A stretch of DNA of 64,000 nt from the NCBI GenBank assembly GCA_964017155.1, contig OZ024865.1, positions 19,131,451 through 19,195,450 on the forward strand, given 5' to 3'. Below the pieces are notes generated by a model. The model ran no database searches and had not been told where the DNA came from. It saw only the letters and a list, made by a program, of their open reading frames with translations. Origin of the DNA: Oasisia sp. SBJ-2009 (lineage: Eukaryota; Annelida; Polychaeta; Sabellida; Siboglinidae). Position numbers and translations under genes: made by a program. Shown here in pieces: positions 1 to 64,000 of this stretch (position 1 is the stretch's first letter; each line of letters starts with the position of its first letter).

Positions 1-3000
1 GGAGGGGGAAGACATCACCCTACCTTGAGGTTGTTATTTGAGAAGGGAGGAGGGGGAAGACATGACCCTACCTTGAGGTTGTTATTTGAGAAGGGAGGAG
101 GGGGAAGACATCACCCTACCTTGAGGTTGTTATTTGAGAAGGGAGGAGGGGGAAGACATGACCCTACCTTGAGGTTGTTATTTGAGAAGGGAGGAGGGGG
201 AAGACATCACCCTACCTTGAGGTTGTTATTTGAGAAGGGAGGAGGGGGAAGACATCACCCTACCTTGAGGTTGTTATTTGAGAAGGGAGGAGGGGGAAGA
301 CATGACCCTACCTTGAGGTTGTTATTTGAGAAGGGAGGAGGGGGGAAGACAAACCCTACCTTGAGGTTGTTATTTGAGAAGGGAGGAGGGGGAAGACATC
401 ACCCTACCTTGAGGTTGTTATTTGAGAAGGGAGGAGGGGGAAAGACATCACCCTACCTTGAGGTTGTTATTTGAGAAGGGAGGAGGGGGAAGACATCACC
501 CTACCTTGAGGTTGTTATTTGAGAAGGGAGGAGGGGGAAGACATCACCCTACCTTGAGGTTGTTATTTGAGAAGGGAGGAGGGGGGAGACATCACCCTAC
601 CTTGAGGTTGTTATTTGAGAAGGGAGGAGGGGGAAGACATCACCCTACCTTGAGGTTGTTATTTGAGAAGGGAGGAGGGGGAAGACATGACCCTACCTTG
701 AGGTTGTTATTTGAGAAGGGAGGAGGGGGGGAAGACATGACCCTACCTTGAGGTTGTTTTGAGAAGGGAGGAGGGGGAAGACATCACCCTACCTTGAGGT
801 TGTTATTTGAGAAGGGAGGAGGGGGAAGACATGACCCTACCTTGAGGTTGTTATTTGAGAAGGGAGGAGGGGGGAGACATCACCCTACCTTGAGGTTGTT
901 ATTTGAGAAGGGAGGAGGGGGAAGACATCACCCTACCTTGAGGTTGTTATTTGAGAAGGGAGGAGGGGGAAGACATGACCCTACCTTGAGGTTGTTATTT
1001 GAGAAGGGAGGAGGGGGAAGACATCACCCTACCTTGAGGTTGTTATTTGAGAAGGGAGGAGGGGGAAGACATCACCCTACCTTGAGGTTGTTATTTGAGA
1101 AGGGAGGAGGGGGAAGACATCACCCTACCTTGAGGTTGTTATTTGAGAAGGGAGGAGGGGGAGACATCACCCTACCTTGAGGTTGTTATTTGAGAAGGGA
1201 GGAGGGGGAAGACATGACCCTACCTTGAGGTTGTTATTTGAGAAGGGAGGAGGGGGAAGACATGACCCTACCTTGAGGTTGTTATTTGAGAAGGGAGGAG
1301 GGGGAAGACATCACCCTACCTTGAGGTTGTTATTTGAGAAGGGAGGAGGGGGAAGACATGACCCTACCTTGAGGTTGTTATTTGAGAAGGGAGGAGGGGG
1401 AAGACATCACCCTACCTTGAGGTTGTTATTTGAGAAGGGAGGAGGGGGAAGACATCACCCTACCTTGAGGTTGTTATTTGAGAAGGGAGGAGGGGGAAGA
1501 CATGACCCTACCTTGAGGTTGTTATTTGAGAAGGGAGGAGGGGGAGACATCACCCTACCTTGAGGTTGTTATTTGAGAAGGGAGGAGGGGGAAGACATGA
1601 CCCTACCTTGAGGTTGTTATTTGAGAAGGGAGGAGGGGGAAGACATGACCCTACCTTGAGGTTGTTATTTGAGAAGGGAGGAGGGGGAAGACATCACCCT
1701 ACCTTGAGGTTGTTATTTGAGAAGGGAGGAGGGGGAAGACATGACCCTACCTTGAGGTTGTTATTTGAGAAGGGAGGAGGGGGAAGACATCACCCTACCT
1801 TGAGGTTGTTATTTGAGAAGGGAGGAGGGGGAAGACATCACCCTACCTTGAGGTTGTTATTTGAGAAGGGAGGAGGGGGAAGACATCACCCTACCTTGAG
1901 GTTGTTATTTGAGAAGGGAGGAGGGGGAGACATCACCCTACCTTGAGGTTGTTATTTGAGAAGGGAGGAGGGGGAAGACATGACCCTACCTTGAGGTTGT
2001 TATTTGAGAAGGGAGGAGGGGGAAGACATGACCCTACCTTGAGGTTGTTATTTGAGAAGGGAGGAGGGGGAAGACATCACCCTACCTTGAGGTTGTTATT
2101 TGAGAAGGGAGGAGGGGGAAGACATGACCCTACCTTGAGGTTGTTATTTGAGAAGGGAGGAGGGGGAAGACATCACCCTACCTTGAGGTTGTTATTTGAG
2201 AAGGGAGGAGGGGGAAGACATCACCCTACCTTGAGGTTGTTATTTGAGAAGGGAGGAGGGGGAAGACATGACCCTACCTTGAGGTTGTTATTTGAGAAGG
2301 GAGGAGGGGGAGACATCACCCTACCTTGAGGTTGTTATTTGAGAAGGGAGGAGGGGGAAGACATGACCCTACTTTGAGGTTGTTATTTGAGAAGGGAGGA
2401 GGGGGAAGACATGACCCTACCTTGAGGTTGTTATTTGAGAAGGGAGGAGGGGGAAGACATCACCCTACCTTGAGGTTGTTATTTGAGAAGGGAGGAGGGG
2501 GAAGACATGACCCTACCTTGAGGTTGTTATTTGAGAAGGGAGGAGGGGGAAGACATCACCCTACCTTGAGGTTGTTATTTGAGAAGGGAGGAGGGGGAAG
2601 ACATCACCCTACCTTGAGGTTGTTATTTGAGAAGGGAGGAGGGGGAAGACATCACCCTACCTTGAGGTTGTTATTTGAGAAGGGAGGAGGGGGAAGACAT
2701 GACCCTACCTTGAGGTTGTTATTTGAGAAGGGAGGAGGGGGAAGACATCACCCTACCTTGAGGTTGTTATTTGAGAAGGGAGGAGGGGGAAGACATGACC
2801 CTACCTTGAGGTTGTTATTTGAGAAGGGAGGAGGGGGAAGACATCACCCTACCTTGAGGTTGTTATTTGAGAAGGGAGGAGGGGGAGACATCACCCTACC
2901 TTGAGGTTGTTATTTGAGAAGGGAGGAGGGGGAAGACATGACCCTACCTTGAGGTTGTTATTTGAGAAGGGAGGAGGGGGAAGACATGACCCTACCTTGA

Positions 3001-3187
3001 GGTTGTTATTTGAGAAGGGAGGAGGGGGAAGACATCACCCTACCTTGAGGTTGTTATTTGAGAAGGGAGGAGGGGGAAGACATGACCCTACCTTGAGGTT
3101 GTTATTTGAGAAGGGAGGAGGGGGAAGACATCACCCTACCTTGAGGTTGTTATTTGAGAAGGGAGGAGGGGGAAGACATCACCCTAC

Positions 3188-3204
<17 letters not shown>
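1..3204. repeat. 48-bp minisatellite, about 67 copies, containing the e52 splice donor
   Basis: A 48-bp unit runs from the window edge to inside exon e52. On the minus strand each unit holds the last 17 nt of e52 (coding NNLK), the donor AAG|GTAGGG and the first ~31 intron bases. Two main variants differ at one base (catcacc or catgacc on plus); a 47-bp variant marks a higher-order repeat of 383 bp. The plus strand is purine- and G-rich (GGGAGGAGGGGG). The unit is a multiple of three, so long plus-strand frames occur but they are not genes. The left boundary is not seen. Confidence 0.97.

Positions 3205-64000
<60,796 letters not shown>

Overview
The window is metazoan nuclear DNA. Fifty-two exons with GT-AG introns, all on the minus strand, join in consistent phase (one junction needs a frameshift) into about 9.45 kb of one coding sequence of about 3,150 residues. 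From family knowledge this is axonemal dynein heavy chain 10 (DNAH10), an inner-arm (I1/f) ciliary motor. The gene is cut at both ends: the far N-terminal tail lies beyond base 64000, and the rest of AAA5, AAA6 and the C-terminal domain lie to the left of base 1. The AT-rich introns, tRNA-derived SINEs, Jockey-like LINE fragments and many minisatellites suggest an invertebrate with motile cilia. I cannot assign a phylum.

Reading 5' to 3' on the minus strand (right to left): N-terminal tail (DHC_N1-like) about 64.0-46.5 kb; end of tail and linker (DHC_N2) 46.3-33.8 kb; AAA1 31.6-27.8 kb; AAA2 26.7-23.2 kb; AAA3 22.3-18.2 kb; AAA4 17.5-11.0 kb; stalk and microtubule-binding domain 11.1-6.1 kb; start of AAA5 4.7-3.2 kb. 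P-loops are intact in AAA1 (GPAGTGKTE), AAA2 (GPTGGGKSV), AAA3 (GETGTSKTA) and AAA4 (GVGGSGKQS). One exon (40101-40255) carries an apparent 2-nt deletion, and one 78-nt exon (54983-55060) looks like an optional cassette.

The introns hold most of the unusual content. Several tandem repeats have an exon edge inside their unit, so they multiply real splice sites: a 48-bp array of about 67 copies with the donor of the leftmost exon (1-3204), a 40-bp array with the acceptor of a stalk exon (10091-10353), a roughly 91-bp array with the acceptor of the AAA4 P-loop exon (17463-18235), and two shorter duplications at donors (41675-41787 and 7464-7517). Where I read them through, use of the nearest decoy site runs into a stop codon.

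Other notable elements are seven tandem copies of a motif matching the CTCF consensus (47745-47900), a 160-bp near-perfect palindrome (37276-37435), two TIR elements (12338-14715 and 32543-33433), a long foldback (3583-4405), a 5'-truncated LINE with one stop in its reading frame (59606-62107), at least three SINE families, an 18-bp array of about 2.45 kb (42850-45300) and many simple repeats. The long plus-strand reading frames are products of these repeats, not genes.
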